Below, in pieces: positions 1 through 7,470 of a DNA stretch of 29,121 nt. Numbering within the stretch: the stretch's first letter is position 1; every line of letters starts with the position of its first letter. The stretch lies in IMG/VR virus record IMGVR_UViG_3300031525_000028, positions 1-29,121 of that record; one strand, written 5' to 3'. This DNA comes from a virus. Below the pieces are notes generated by a model. That model did not search any database and was not told the DNA's origin. It saw nothing but the letters and a program-made list of their open reading frames with translations. The translations under genes were made by a program, and so were the position numbers.

Positions 1-450
1 TAAAGTGATGGTATCAAAATCTACTGGAACTCCAGGCGTGCCTACTGCTTGATACGTTTGTAATTGGAAATTTTCATTTGCAATAAAGCCTTCTACATTA
101 TTAGCCAATGTCTTAGCCCTTGGATTCAACATCATGTCTAAATAGGGTTCATCACGAGCGCGATCGAACGTTAATTCAAACCCATCGAATTCGACCATGG
201 TATTGAACTGAGTGGTAATAGTGAGTGGTCTAATGACCTGTACGCGAGCTTCAGATGTAGCAGTTGCACCGCGTCCACCCTTATAACGCTCTTCTAATCG
301 ATAGTTAATAGTTTGGCCGGTTGCGTATTTTAAGCCTTTGAAATCACCTTCAAGGTTACGATTAGCAACTTTTGCAAAATTAAGATAGTTAACAAAACGG
401 ATAAAAACTTCATCAAGAACGTATTGCGTAGTTTGGAATACATTTGTCAT
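1..450 (-). CDS. Major capsid (coat) protein, P22 gp5-like, 3' end outside window
   Basis: The reading frame is open from an ATG at 450 to the left edge, giving the first 150 residues. The protein starts MTNVFQTTQYVLDEV and contains RDEPYLDMMLNPRAKTLANN followed by VEGFIANENF. This resembles the 'RDE...A..LANNVE..+AN' segment of P22-type coat proteins, which assemble the icosahedral head on a scaffold. A strong Shine-Dalgarno (AGGGAGGA, about 6 bases upstream) fixes the start. It is the last visible gene of the leftward head module, but about 3.9 kb separate it from the scaffold gene, where P22 has the two adjacent. The family call rests on the pattern and on neighbouring portal, terminase and scaffold genes; the C-terminal two thirds are unseen. 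Confidence 0.8.
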   Translation of the reverse strand, partial: MTNVFQTTQYVLDEVFIRFVNYLNFAKVANRNLEGDFKGLKYATGQTINYRLEERYKGGRGATATSEARVQVIRPLTITTQFNTMVEFDGFELTFDRARDEPYLDMMLNPRAKTLANNVEGFIANENFQLQTYQAVGTPGVPVDFDTITL

Positions 451-825
451 GGTGTCCTCCCTGGACAGACAAAATTAAGTAAAGAAAAATTACTTAGCAT
501 TTGTCCGGCGGAGACTTGTTACACACCATTTTGGCAAGGGCAGACTACCTGGAACTACATACCCAGAATGAAAAATTTGCTAATTGCGAATATTATACGC
601 AGGTAAGAAATAACTATGCAAGTATTGCTTATTATTTGCACTAAAGCACAATGACCCATGCTAAATTAAAGGTGAATGTCTCACTTTTAAAGTACTTAGG
701 TATAGAAACTAATAGTTTTGAGTCCGATACTTTTGTTACAATCTGTGCGTCAAAACCTAGGATGATCACCGAAAAGCTGTCTACCATCAGTCAGCCTGGT
801 TTTGTCTTATTATTGAGGAAAACTT
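451..825. other. Non-coding stretch between coat gene and rightward cassette
   Basis: These 375 bases separate the leftward coat gene from a rightward gene cassette, so promoters in both directions are expected here. I could not place a convincing -35/-10 pair. An open frame on the + strand from 651 to 860 has no ribosome-binding site, overlaps the start of the next real gene and has no recognisable composition, so I do not call it a gene. Confidence 0.4.
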
Positions 826-1005
826 ATGGACCAATCAGACCAGCTATATATAAACCATGAAGTCAGATTGCAGTTATTAGAAGAAGCAGTGAAAGATAAT
901 AAAGAAATGAGAAAAGAAATACATAGCAATTTCCGATGGACAATCGCCATAATATTAGGCTCAGTATTATTGCCTGTCGCTTTACATTGGGCAAAATTAT
1001 TATGA
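826..1005 (+). CDS. Small coiled-coil protein with C-terminal membrane segment
   Basis: A 59-residue protein starting MDQSDQLYINHEVRLQLLEE. The first 35 residues are charged and helix-prone, and the last 23 (about WTIAIILGSVLLPVALHWAK) form one hydrophobic membrane segment. TGAGGA lies 5 bases before the ATG and supports translation. It opens a three-gene rightward cassette inside the leftward head module. Its helix (RLQLLEEAVKDNKEM) resembles that of the small membrane protein at 10199-10456 (RLSLLEQSINNINETM), so the two may be related. The function is unknown; an inner-membrane anchored accessory protein is the most that can be said. Confidence 0.6.
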   Translation: MDQSDQLYINHEVRLQLLEEAVKDNKEMRKEIHSNFRWTIAIILGSVLLPVALHWAKLL

Positions 1006-1084
1006 ATAAAGTTACCGCAATTTCGGTGAACATATGATGTAATATTAGTATAGGTGTAAATTCGAATAAAATTAAGGATAATTG

Positions 1085-1387
1085 ATGAAATCTTTTCAAA
1101 AAGATACTCCCTCCGATAAAAATGAAAAATTAACATCTGAACTTCTCGATAAATTATATACTCAAACTAATAAATTTATAGAGAAAAATTCAACCCTTGA
1201 TACATTTGAACTTTTAACAATACTACAAAATGTAGGCATCAACTATGTATGCTCACTTACCTCAACTTGTTCGCAACACATTATTGATAAAAGTATGCAG
1301 ATAGACCATATAGATTTTATAAAAACATCTATTGACACTATATTAGACATGATTAAAGTCAATATAAAAAGTGTAAATCTTAATTAG
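1085..1387 (+). CDS. Hypothetical helical protein, first of a paralogous pair
   Basis: A 100-residue, mainly helical, soluble-looking protein, MKSFQKDTPSDKNEKL onward. AAGGA at about 1074-1078 sits 6-7 bases before the ATG at 1085, which favours this start over the in-frame TTG at 1082. It has no signal peptide, membrane segment or motif I recognise. It can be aligned over most of its length with the protein encoded next door at 1402-1716: 'ELLDKLYTQT' with 'ELVAKLKTTT', and 'DHIDFIKTSIDTIL' with 'DQLHFVKNVDSSLHHIL'. This suggests an old tandem duplication. The genes are only 14 bases apart and likely co-transcribed. Function unknown. Confidence 0.65.
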   Translation: MKSFQKDTPSDKNEKLTSELLDKLYTQTNKFIEKNSTLDTFELLTILQNVGINYVCSLTSTCSQHIIDKSMQIDHIDFIKTSIDTILDMIKVNIKSVNLN

Positions 1388-1401
1388 TAAAAGGTCCCGT
1401 A

Positions 1402-1716
1402 ATGAAAAAACACAATATTGATCCGAAATATCAGGAAACCGAAGACGATATCATTGGATGTGAATTAGTAGCAAAATTAAAAACTACTACGCAAGAATAT
1501 TTTAAATCCGTCAAGACAGAAGATCTTACTTCTAGTAATTTCCAAACTATCTTCAATGCTTTAATGAACTATTTTCATCATACTCTCTATGCATTAATTC
1601 ATTGTATAAAAGACACAAAAGATCAATTGCATTTTGTGAAAAATGTTGATTCTTCACTACATCATATTTTAAGTCATCTATTAAACGAAATTGGTAATGA
1701 CACCACTAAACATTAG
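1402..1716 (+). CDS. Hypothetical helical protein, second of a paralogous pair
   Basis: A 104-residue protein, MKKHNIDPKYQETEDD onward, rich in His in its second half (YFHHTLYALIH, SSLHHILSHLL). AAAGG lies about 7 bases before the ATG. It is the distant sibling of the preceding gene at 1085-1387 and ends the rightward cassette. No transmembrane segment or known domain is visible. Because the cassette opposes the surrounding late genes, it is a good candidate for a 'moron' or early-expressed accessory pair. The role is unknown; possibilities such as host take-over, superinfection exclusion or a heteromeric complex are guesses. Confidence 0.65.
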   Translation: MKKHNIDPKYQETEDDIIGCELVAKLKTTTQEYFKSVKTEDLTSSNFQTIFNALMNYFHHTLYALIHCIKDTKDQLHFVKNVDSSLHHILSHLLNEIGNDTTKH

Positions 1717-2046
1717 TCATTTCTTCTCTTCAGGTGCGGAAAAATCCAATTACTCTTTGTTGAGGACAGAAGTGGGTTTTTTGCATTTTTTGCATTCGTA
1801 CCAAGATAATCCCTCTACACAAAAATTTATATGCCAGTTTATAAAAGATGAGCAACATTCAGATTTAAAATTACCAGGCAATAACAGGATATATCTCATT
1901 AGATTTCCATATCGTATTTCATATAACAATATATTATGTAATATTTTTATTTTATTTGTTTATTATTCAATCCATTATTACTATCTATAATAAGTCTTAT
2001 GGTAAGTAAAATAAAAGCCCCATTTCTGAGGCCATATATTTGTTCC
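1717..2046. other. AT-rich convergent intergenic region
   Basis: A 330-base AT-rich region between the convergent paralogue cassette and the collagen-like gene. A 99-codon open frame (1691-1990) runs through it, but it starts inside the previous gene, has no ribosome-binding site and ends in a low-complexity string of Tyr, Ile and Asn typical of AT-rich non-coding DNA. Apart from a weak leftward terminator near its right end I see nothing definite. Confidence 0.4.
2008..2032 (-). terminator. Weak intrinsic terminator after collagen-like gene
   Basis: Read leftward, GCCTC (2032-2028), a six-base loop and GGGGC (2021-2017) can form a 5-bp stem with one G-U pair, followed by TTTTATTTTA. It lies 15 bases downstream of the stop of the leftward gene at 2047. 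The stem is short, so efficiency is doubtful. Confidence 0.35.
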
Positions 2047-2901
2047 TTACTTAGCGCCTGCTCTTAAAAGCTGGATCTTAAGATACGCACTATTTGTCTG
2101 GGCATTTGTACCCAAAGTCGGTGCACTTAGGAAAACATTTGCCGTAGAAGTATTGGCCAATGTAAGTACGTCACCAACATTACAATAGATAAAAGTATCT
2201 GCCGTAATTTCATTCGAACCTTGGGCAGGTGAGAGCGGAATATTTGAGAACGTTGATCCAGGGACTATGACGCCATTCAAGAACAGACTAAGCGTCCAGA
2301 CGGGCAATGGAGCAGGAATTGGATTCAATGTGCCTGTCATTCCTGCAGCAACATCGTACCAACCCGCTAAATTTACCTTAAACTTACCTTGCGATGCTGC
2401 TAATGATGAATCGATATTTGAAGTTGAAATAATAAGGTTTTCTAAAAGAACAGTCCCACCTGCTTGGTTCGCAGCTGGTGATGGAGCTAAATTTTGAGAA
2501 ACCTGAGAATATGCTTCTGCAAACTCATTAATATCATCACTTTTACATTCAACGCAAGTTCCTGGGACGCCCTGCAAACCTTGTGGGCCTGCGACCCCTT
2601 GAGCTCCCATTGGTCCAACAGCACCATTTTGACCAGCTTGACCCTGGATTCCACTAACGCCAGCAGGTCCAGTTTCTCCGCGCGGTCCTGGTTGACCATC
2701 ATTTCCATTATTTCCTGGAATTCCTTGTGCGCCTTGCAGACCTGGAATTCCTTGTGCGCCAGCAGGCCCCGCATTTCCCTGAGCTCCAGTTTGTCCAGCT
2801 TGGCCTTGCGGGCCTGTTGCCCCTTGAATCCCTTGCAAACCTTGAGGTCCAACCGGACCGGCAGCGCCAGGGCAACAACCATTGCAATTTGAATCAGTCA
2901 T
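2047..2901 (-). CDS. Collagen-like virion protein with C-terminal jelly-roll-like domain
   Basis: A 284-residue protein starting MTDSNCNGCCPG; GGAG 7 bases upstream selects this ATG rather than one 12 codons earlier. Residues 12-113 are 34 uninterrupted Gly-X-Y triplets (for example GPVGPQGLQGIQGATGPQ), the signature of a collagen triple helix. The block is flanked by cysteines (C6, C9, C10 and C116, C119), which could cross-link a trimer. Residues about 120-284 look like a compact beta-rich trimerising head similar in style to BclA/TNF-like C-terminal domains (GWYDVAAGMTG, NVGDVLTLANTS, NSAYLKIQLL). Phage collagen-like proteins are usually fibres or head decorations. The position between scaffold and coat genes suggests a head-surface fibre, which is an inference. 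Confidence 0.85.
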   Translation of the reverse strand: MTDSNCNGCCPGAAGPVGPQGLQGIQGATGPQGQAGQTGAQGNAGPAGAQGIPGLQGAQGIPGNNGNDGQPGPRGETGPAGVSGIQGQAGQNGAVGPMGAQGVAGPQGLQGVPGTCVECKSDDINEFAEAYSQVSQNLAPSPAANQAGGTVLLENLIISTSNIDSSLAASQGKFKVNLAGWYDVAAGMTGTLNPIPAPLPVWTLSLFLNGVIVPGSTFSNIPLSPAQGSNEITADTFIYCNVGDVLTLANTSTANVFLSAPTLGTNAQTNSAYLKIQLLRAGAK

Positions 2902-2964
2902 AATAAAACTCCATGTATAATTAAACGTCCTTGTCAAGGATTATAATATCACCAATATTTGTCT

Positions 2965-3165
2965 TTATCCACGTTCTCCATAGCGCTTTGGACTGCTATT
3001 TCCTTCTGACTTTTTAGCTTTTCCTTTGGGTATTTTTGCGCCTGCTTTTCGACTAACATCTAATGCGATAGCAATGGCTTGCTTCTTTGGATATTTTCCC
3101 GTACGCTCAAGTTCGCTAATATTTTTACCTACAGCTTTCTTACTTTTACTATGGACTAAAGGCAC
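2965..3165 (-). CDS. Small basic phage protein, GTG start
   Basis: A 66-residue lysine-rich protein, MPLVHSKSKKAVGKNISELE onward, with the segment GKYPKKQAIAIALDVSRKAG. Short proteins of this style (a 'SKSKKA.GKN...KQA.AIA' pattern) are common next to phage head genes, but no role is established that I can name. The start is GTG at 3165, preceded 5 bases upstream by AAGGAG. No membrane segment is present. The charge would suit binding to nucleic acid or to the acidic interior of a capsid, which is inference. Confidence 0.7.
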   Translation of the reverse strand: MPLVHSKSKKAVGKNISELERTGKYPKKQAIAIALDVSRKAGAKIPKGKAKKSEGNSSPKRYGERG

Positions 3166-3238
3166 TTTTACTCCTTAATATAAAAATCTTATATTAGCTT
3201 CCGGTATCCACAATTGCTTGCGCCTATTTCAATATATA

Positions 3239-3430
3239 TTATTCACGTCCCTCTTCTCTGAGTTTCTTTTCTTGATGCTTCTCATATGTTCGTATGGCTT
3301 TGTAAATACGGTTAGCGAGTTCAACGCCAATCTCATTTTTCACTTCCATGAGGTTCATGAGAGCTTCATCTAACAGGCATACGCCAGTCTTAAGCAATTC
3401 TTCTTGTGTGACTTCCGTGTTTTTTGTCAT
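3239..3430 (-). CDS. Hypothetical 63-residue helical protein
   Basis: MTKNTEVTQEELLKTGVCLL onward, 63 residues, charged and predicted fully helical, ending in a Lys/Glu-rich tail (EKHQEKKLREEGRE). Its ATG at 3430 overlaps the stop of the lysine-rich mini-gene upstream as TAATG, so it is probably translated by coupling; an upstream in-frame ATG at 3436 lies inside that mini-gene and is less likely. It is part of the string of small genes between scaffold and coat. Function unknown. Confidence 0.6.
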   Translation of the reverse strand: MTKNTEVTQEELLKTGVCLLDEALMNLMEVKNEIGVELANRIYKAIRTYEKHQEKKLREEGRE

Positions 3431-3501
3431 TAACACTTTCCTTTCTTCATTGGTTTCTTCTCTTCTTTCTTTGGCATTTTCTTTTCGTGTTTCTTTTTCA
3501 T
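3430..3501 (-). CDS. Lysine-rich 23-residue mini-protein
   Basis: A tiny gene encoding MKKKHEKKMPKKEEKKPMKK followed by GKC: 12 of 23 residues are lysine. A near-perfect Shine-Dalgarno (AAGGAG) precedes the ATG, and its stop overlaps the next start as TAATG, both signs of real translation. There is no counterpart I can name. A polycation of this size could neutralise packaged DNA or bind the acidic scaffold, but that is speculation. Confidence 0.55.
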   Translation of the reverse strand: MKKKHEKKMPKKEEKKPMKKGKC

Positions 3502-3519
3502 GGTGTTTCTCCTTGGTTG

Positions 3520-3696
3520 TTAACGATATTCACTATAACGGTCTTTGTGATACATATAATACGGTTGCTCAGGTCCTTCGTTGACCATGTCAGTCCATCT
3601 AGTTGGAAACCGCTGGGTCTCCTCATAGTTCGGACGGCCATCGCCAGCATAGCGAGCTTGCATCATGTCTTCTTTGGTTGGTTTTGGATATTGCAT
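3520..3696 (-). CDS. Hypothetical 58-residue protein
   Basis: MQYPKPTKEDMMQARYAGDG onward, 58 residues, rich in Tyr, Arg and Pro, with a C-terminal aromatic run (EQPYYMYHKDRYSEYR). Its ATG overlaps the stop of the upstream gene as TAATG, so translation is coupled. It shows no membrane segment or known motif. It belongs to the set of small, charged, co-translated genes downstream of the scaffold gene. Function unknown. Confidence 0.6.
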   Translation of the reverse strand: MQYPKPTKEDMMQARYAGDGRPNYEETQRFPTRWTDMVNEGPEQPYYMYHKDRYSEYR

Positions 3697-3914
3697 TAGC
3701 GGTGTTCCTTATGACCACGGCCTAATACTTTATCTGCTTTAGCATCGATCTTGGCTTTGCTGGACTCAGATAACTTTCCTTTGTGTTCCATTTCTGAAGC
3801 ACGTGCCTTAGCATTGCGAGCATGATTTTTGTCATTTACGGGATAGGATCGATCAGCACCAGCAAATTCGGAACCAGGTAATTTATTCCTTTTCTTTGTC
3901 GTGAGTTTAGTCAT
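3696..3914 (-). CDS. Small basic protein of the DUF6582-like type
   Basis: A 72-residue protein, MTKLTTKKRNKLPGSEFAGA onward. The pattern 'KLP..EFAG.DRSYPV.D..HARNAKARASEM' followed by an Ala/Lys-rich helix (KAKIDAKADKVLG) recalls a short family found in many phages and prophages and annotated only as a domain of unknown function (DUF6582-like, from memory). Start and stop are both overlapped by neighbours (TAATG on each side). A virion or capsid-associated role is plausible from context only. Confidence 0.7.
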   Translation of the reverse strand: MTKLTTKKRNKLPGSEFAGADRSYPVNDKNHARNAKARASEMEHKGKLSESSKAKIDAKADKVLGRGHKEHR

Positions 3915-4099
3915 TAATCATTCCCCGATTCTTTAGCAACAACAACCGAATCATACTCACCTTGCCCTGGGACTGGAGGCGTATGATTGACGTACTTGCC
4001 ACGATCAACGCCACTGACCTTTCGAGCATTGCCTTCGGGCATAGCGTTGTGTCTTGCAATCATTTCTCTAGTAAAGAAATCACCTTCTCGATCTGCCAT
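3914..4099 (-). CDS. Hypothetical 61-residue protein
   Basis: MADREGDFFTREMIARHNAM onward, 61 residues, ending in AKESGND. The stop codon overlaps the next ATG as TAATG. A moderate ribosome-binding site (GGGGAGAT) precedes the start. No motif is recognised. The gene lies in the tightly coupled run of short genes behind the scaffold gene. Confidence 0.6.
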   Translation of the reverse strand: MADREGDFFTREMIARHNAMPEGNARKVSGVDRGKYVNHTPPVPGQGEYDSVVVAKESGND

Positions 4100-4129
4100 T
4101 AGCTTATCTCCCCTAGGTAAGTCTTTTGT

Positions 4130-4312
4130 TTAGGAGCCGGAGGATTGAACTTCAACACTGGTTCCACTCTCGTGGTTTCGGTGTAGTGGTTCATCTCGTT
4201 CGTTTGTTTCCACATCTGCGCGTTTTCTTTGGTCATCTTGGGGGGGTGTTCGTTGATCATGTACTTGTCTCCTTTGGCGTCGTATATACTCTCTAAATTC
4301 TTCCATATTCAT
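4130..4312 (-). CDS. Hypothetical charged 60-residue protein
   Basis: MNMEEFREYIRRQRRQVHDQ onward, 60 residues, extremely rich in Arg, Asp, Glu, Gln and Pro and probably disordered. It begins 1 base after the scaffold stop, so it is probably translated by re-initiation; the third codon is also ATG and could be the start. Composition resembles a scaffold-associated or disordered tail peptide, but no function can be assigned. Confidence 0.5.
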   Translation of the reverse strand: MNMEEFREYIRRQRRQVHDQRTPPQDDQRKRADVETNERDEPLHRNHESGTSVEVQSSGS

Positions 4313-4313
4313 A

Positions 4314-5246
4314 TTATCTACGTCCTAATTTACGCTTTGCGTCTTGCCGAATCAAGTCATCTATGTTTTGTTTTATAGCACCTCTGTCAGCCATGTCGCC
4401 ACGCGTCTTTGCAATAGGTTTAGGTGCTTTGGAAACTGTCCGTGCCTTCTTCATTCTTTCCTCTAATCGACCCACCTCAGTTGCCAACACATAAGGATCT
4501 CTAATCTGCGAGATACGTTCAAGTTCTTTTGGTTGCTGCTTGGCAACAGCATAGATAAACGCAGCAGGATCGTCCATGCTTCTTGCTGCCATCATGATTC
4601 CATTGGTAATAGGTTTGCCTGAGACTACATCACTAAAATCAGAGTATTTCGACATACCACTGGTAAATCTGGATTCAAATTCGGCTTGTGATCGTTGTTC
4701 TTCTTGCTGCCAGGCCACTTGAGCTTTTTCGTTCTCAAGCTTTTGTACAGTTTGCTTAATATGACTTTCAAGTTGAACTTCCCACGGTTGATCGTTAAAT
4801 TGGTCATGTTGAAACTCCTCTTGAGGTTGTTGCGGAGGCGGTTGATACTGTTGCTGTTGAGCTTTTTCTTCATGATGCAGCTTTAGGCGTTTTCGAATCA
4901 TTGCCTGGACTTCTTCTTCGGTATAAGTTTTACTTTTTATAATCTTATTGCCGTATTCATCGATATCTTGTCGATCTTTCACGTCATTTTCGTTTTTTTG
5001 TGAATCTTCTGGTGTATTTTGCAGATTTTCTGCATTTTCTGGTTCTGTTTTTGATAGAAATTCTTCTTTGTCCTTACGAAATTGCTCTAAATGACTAAGT
5101 TTTTCTTCTTCTTCTTGAGCTACTTCATCCTTTGCAGTCTGGACAATATCATCCTTTATATTTTCTGGTTCGACTTCAGATAATGGTTCGACAGGGTCAT
5201 TTTTTTGTACTTTAATTAACAAATCATCAATATTGTTTAACGACAT
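4314..5246 (-). CDS. Scaffolding protein (P22 gp8 position)
   Basis: A 310-residue, strongly acidic and Gln-rich protein placed directly behind the portal gene (3-base gap), the position of scaffold in P22-type head modules. Residues 1-100 are acidic and low complexity. Residues about 105-200 carry a long charged helix with Gln/Pro runs (AQQQQYQPPPQQPQ). The C-terminus is basic and helical (NIDDLIRQDAKRKLGRR), like the coat-binding C-terminal helices of P22 scaffold. Scaffolds direct coat assembly and leave the head before DNA enters. Identification rests on context, length and composition rather than on a sequence motif. Confidence 0.75.
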   Translation of the reverse strand: MSLNNIDDLLIKVQKNDPVEPLSEVEPENIKDDIVQTAKDEVAQEEEEKLSHLEQFRKDKEEFLSKTEPENAENLQNTPEDSQKNENDVKDRQDIDEYGNKIIKSKTYTEEEVQAMIRKRLKLHHEEKAQQQQYQPPPQQPQEEFQHDQFNDQPWEVQLESHIKQTVQKLENEKAQVAWQQEEQRSQAEFESRFTSGMSKYSDFSDVVSGKPITNGIMMAARSMDDPAAFIYAVAKQQPKELERISQIRDPYVLATEVGRLEERMKKARTVSKAPKPIAKTRGDMADRGAIKQNIDDLIRQDAKRKLGRR

Positions 5247-5249
5247 AGT

Positions 5250-7400
5250 TTATTTACCTTCCTTGGATTTGGGTTCTTTCTTTTCATGTGGGTGTGCGTG
5301 GATTAATAACTTAGTTAAATTATTTGCATGGGTTGTATCAGCATCTTGATTGATACGCGCCATCTCACCTTTGTATCGCATTTCTTGTTCTTCAAGTTTA
5401 GCTGCTGCTTGTAACTTATCTGCTTCTAACTTATGCCATTCCATTGTGACACGTTGCTTATCATGATCGACTTTGACTTCAAGTTCGTGTTGTTTAAGTG
5501 TTAGCTCTTGCATCTCTTTTTGTGCTTTCATTTGTGAGTCTTGCATTGCCAGTTGTAACTGTTGTTTTTTAAGTTCTAGTTCTTGCATTTTGATCATGAT
5601 TTCAGGGGGCGGCCCTTCTTGCTTCGGTGGCATTGGTTTTCCTGTCTTGCCAGCTTCAATAATTTCTGGCGAGACAATAGTCCTTAGGCGATTACGTAGT
5701 TCAATGTTGTTTTCAAGCGGCAGGTTCTCAGCATAGAGATCAGCGATAAGCGTAAATAACTGAGGATTAGCTTGCAATACCATCTGGAAAGATTCCATCG
5801 CTTGCTCTTTCTGTCCTTCATGACTTGGTCCGGGTAATAATCGTATCTTGAACTTTCCTTTGGTCATGTCGTTTCTAATGCTACTGCCGTACTCATCCAT
5901 TTGCTCATTGAGCACGACGGGTTTGACCATTTGATCTTGCATTTTAAGCATCATCTTGCGCTCAGAGTCATATACAACAGGAATCATTTCATTAATGATT
6001 TCTCCGGCGCATGTGATTGCGCGTTTAAGAGAATTATACGGAACATTCGTATTATGACTTGATTGGCGAGTGCGTTTGTCTACAGCTTTACCCGAAGTTT
6101 CATTACCTTGCTCTCCCAATTGGGTAGCATAGATACCAGTGCTGGTTTGTATATCTTGTAAAGCTCGCTCATATTGCACTGACAATGATTGAGATAACTC
6201 AGGCGGAGATAAACGCTCAGGCTTATTGCCATTAGGTGATTCATCATAGAATAATGTTCCCTGGACAGTAAACGGGTCGCGCCATGCCGCTTGTGTATCG
6301 GCGCTCTTGATGTTTGCTTTAGACGCAATGAATTGATCGTAACGTGAAATCTTAATAAGATATGCGATTTGCGTAGTGAGATAATTTAAGAACCTTTGCG
6401 AATCTCTAGCATCTTTGAAAAATGGCCTGCAAATCTGTTTGCCTGACTTGTCCCAATAGGAGTTTTGATCGATGAATACGATTGGTGATTGCTTGGCCGG
6501 AAAATCATTGCGTTCTAATATATAGTCACCCGCGACCTTGGTATGGACTACACGATACTCGAATGTCTCACGCTCATCTAAGACCTCGACTATATCATAA
6601 TCCATGACCAAAACTTCTTGTCCTTCTATTTCTATACGTTCAAGCTCATCTAATTCTTTTTGCCTTAACACATCTCCATTGGAAAGTTTGTATATCTTGA
6701 ATGATTTGTACTTTAGTTCGTAGTCATCGATTACTGTTATTGAGTCATCATCGTTAAAACTCATTAACGTTGTATCATCACTATATGAACTCGACGGAAT
6801 GCTACGCTCTAACTTCTCGCCATGTTCACCTCGAAATGATGTGCGAGATACTCTTGTGCGAATACCTGAACGAGCCGAATCTGTCTTGCTAGGGTTCTTC
6901 GCTGATATGTCCCAGTAGCATTTACAAGGATCTCGTATCTCGAATGGCACAATAATTTGATCTAATGACATTGTATCTTCATATTCAGTCCCGACACCAA
7001 ACGCACCAAAACCACCAATGACGCTGCATTGAAAACCTGTTTGATATGAGAGCTCACTTGCTGGTTGAAAGGTGATATTTCTTACTAACGCCTCACGCAC
7101 TTCAACAGTTTCTTGCGGGGTGTTTTCGTCGGGCACAACTTGCAAGACTGGCGTGTTACGTTGCTGTTCTCCCACCATCCATGACGCTAAAGGTGCGAGC
7201 TTATTGGCTGTTAACGGGACCTTATCATAACGTGTAAAGACTTTGCTTTCGTCCTCTTTCCACATGTCACCCATCACGAAATCCATAAACTCATAGTATT
7301 GTTCACGATTAAAACGCCAATAGTCATCCCACTTTTTGATCCATTGTCGTAAATCTTGAGCAAACTTCGGGTCTTTTTTAGCCATGTGATATACGTCCAT
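5250..7400 (-). CDS. Portal protein, P22 gp1-like
   Basis: A 716-residue protein matching the usual length of P22-type portals. The N-terminal 150 residues contain YRFNREQYYEFMDFVMGDMW-type aromatic segments and WMVGEQQRNTPVLQVVPDE. The middle has GIYATQLGEQGNETSGKAV and KRTRQSSHNTNVPYN, a region typical of this family. Residues about 600-716 form a very long Gln/Lys/Glu coiled coil, as expected for a portal barrel reaching into the head. The portal ring is the vertex through which terminase pumps DNA. No clear Shine-Dalgarno precedes ATG 7400; the in-frame ATG at 7385 (MAKKDPKFAQDL) is an alternative start. Confidence 0.9.
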   Translation of the reverse strand: MDVYHMAKKDPKFAQDLRQWIKKWDDYWRFNREQYYEFMDFVMGDMWKEDESKVFTRYDKVPLTANKLAPLASWMVGEQQRNTPVLQVVPDENTPQETVEVREALVRNITFQPASELSYQTGFQCSVIGGFGAFGVGTEYEDTMSLDQIIVPFEIRDPCKCYWDISAKNPSKTDSARSGIRTRVSRTSFRGEHGEKLERSIPSSSYSDDTTLMSFNDDDSITVIDDYELKYKSFKIYKLSNGDVLRQKELDELERIEIEGQEVLVMDYDIVEVLDERETFEYRVVHTKVAGDYILERNDFPAKQSPIVFIDQNSYWDKSGKQICRPFFKDARDSQRFLNYLTTQIAYLIKISRYDQFIASKANIKSADTQAAWRDPFTVQGTLFYDESPNGNKPERLSPPELSQSLSVQYERALQDIQTSTGIYATQLGEQGNETSGKAVDKRTRQSSHNTNVPYNSLKRAITCAGEIINEMIPVVYDSERKMMLKMQDQMVKPVVLNEQMDEYGSSIRNDMTKGKFKIRLLPGPSHEGQKEQAMESFQMVLQANPQLFTLIADLYAENLPLENNIELRNRLRTIVSPEIIEAGKTGKPMPPKQEGPPPEIMIKMQELELKKQQLQLAMQDSQMKAQKEMQELTLKQHELEVKVDHDKQRVTMEWHKLEADKLQAAAKLEEQEMRYKGEMARINQDADTTHANNLTKLLIHAHPHEKKEPKSKEGK

Positions 7401-7470
7401 GTATATTAATTTGATAAATAGTTTATCAGTTTTATATAATCTTAAATACTAATCCATATTGATGAAGATA

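Noticed and set aside
651-860. 69-codon open frame on the + strand
   Set aside because: No ribosome-binding site, overlaps the well-supported start at 826 and has no protein-like pattern.
810-1136. Two overlapping open frames on the - strand opposite the first rightward genes
   Set aside because: Both are antisense shadows of the genes at 826-1005 and 1085-1387; the hydrophobic content reflects the AT-rich complement.
1691-1990. 99-codon open frame after the paralogue pair
   Set aside because: Starts within the preceding gene without a ribosome-binding site and ends in low-complexity Ile/Tyr/Asn; treated as non-coding.
2487-2892. Open frames of about 130 codons on both strands in the collagen repeat
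   Set aside because: The Gly-X-Y codon periodicity removes stops from other frames; these are shadows of the collagen-like gene.
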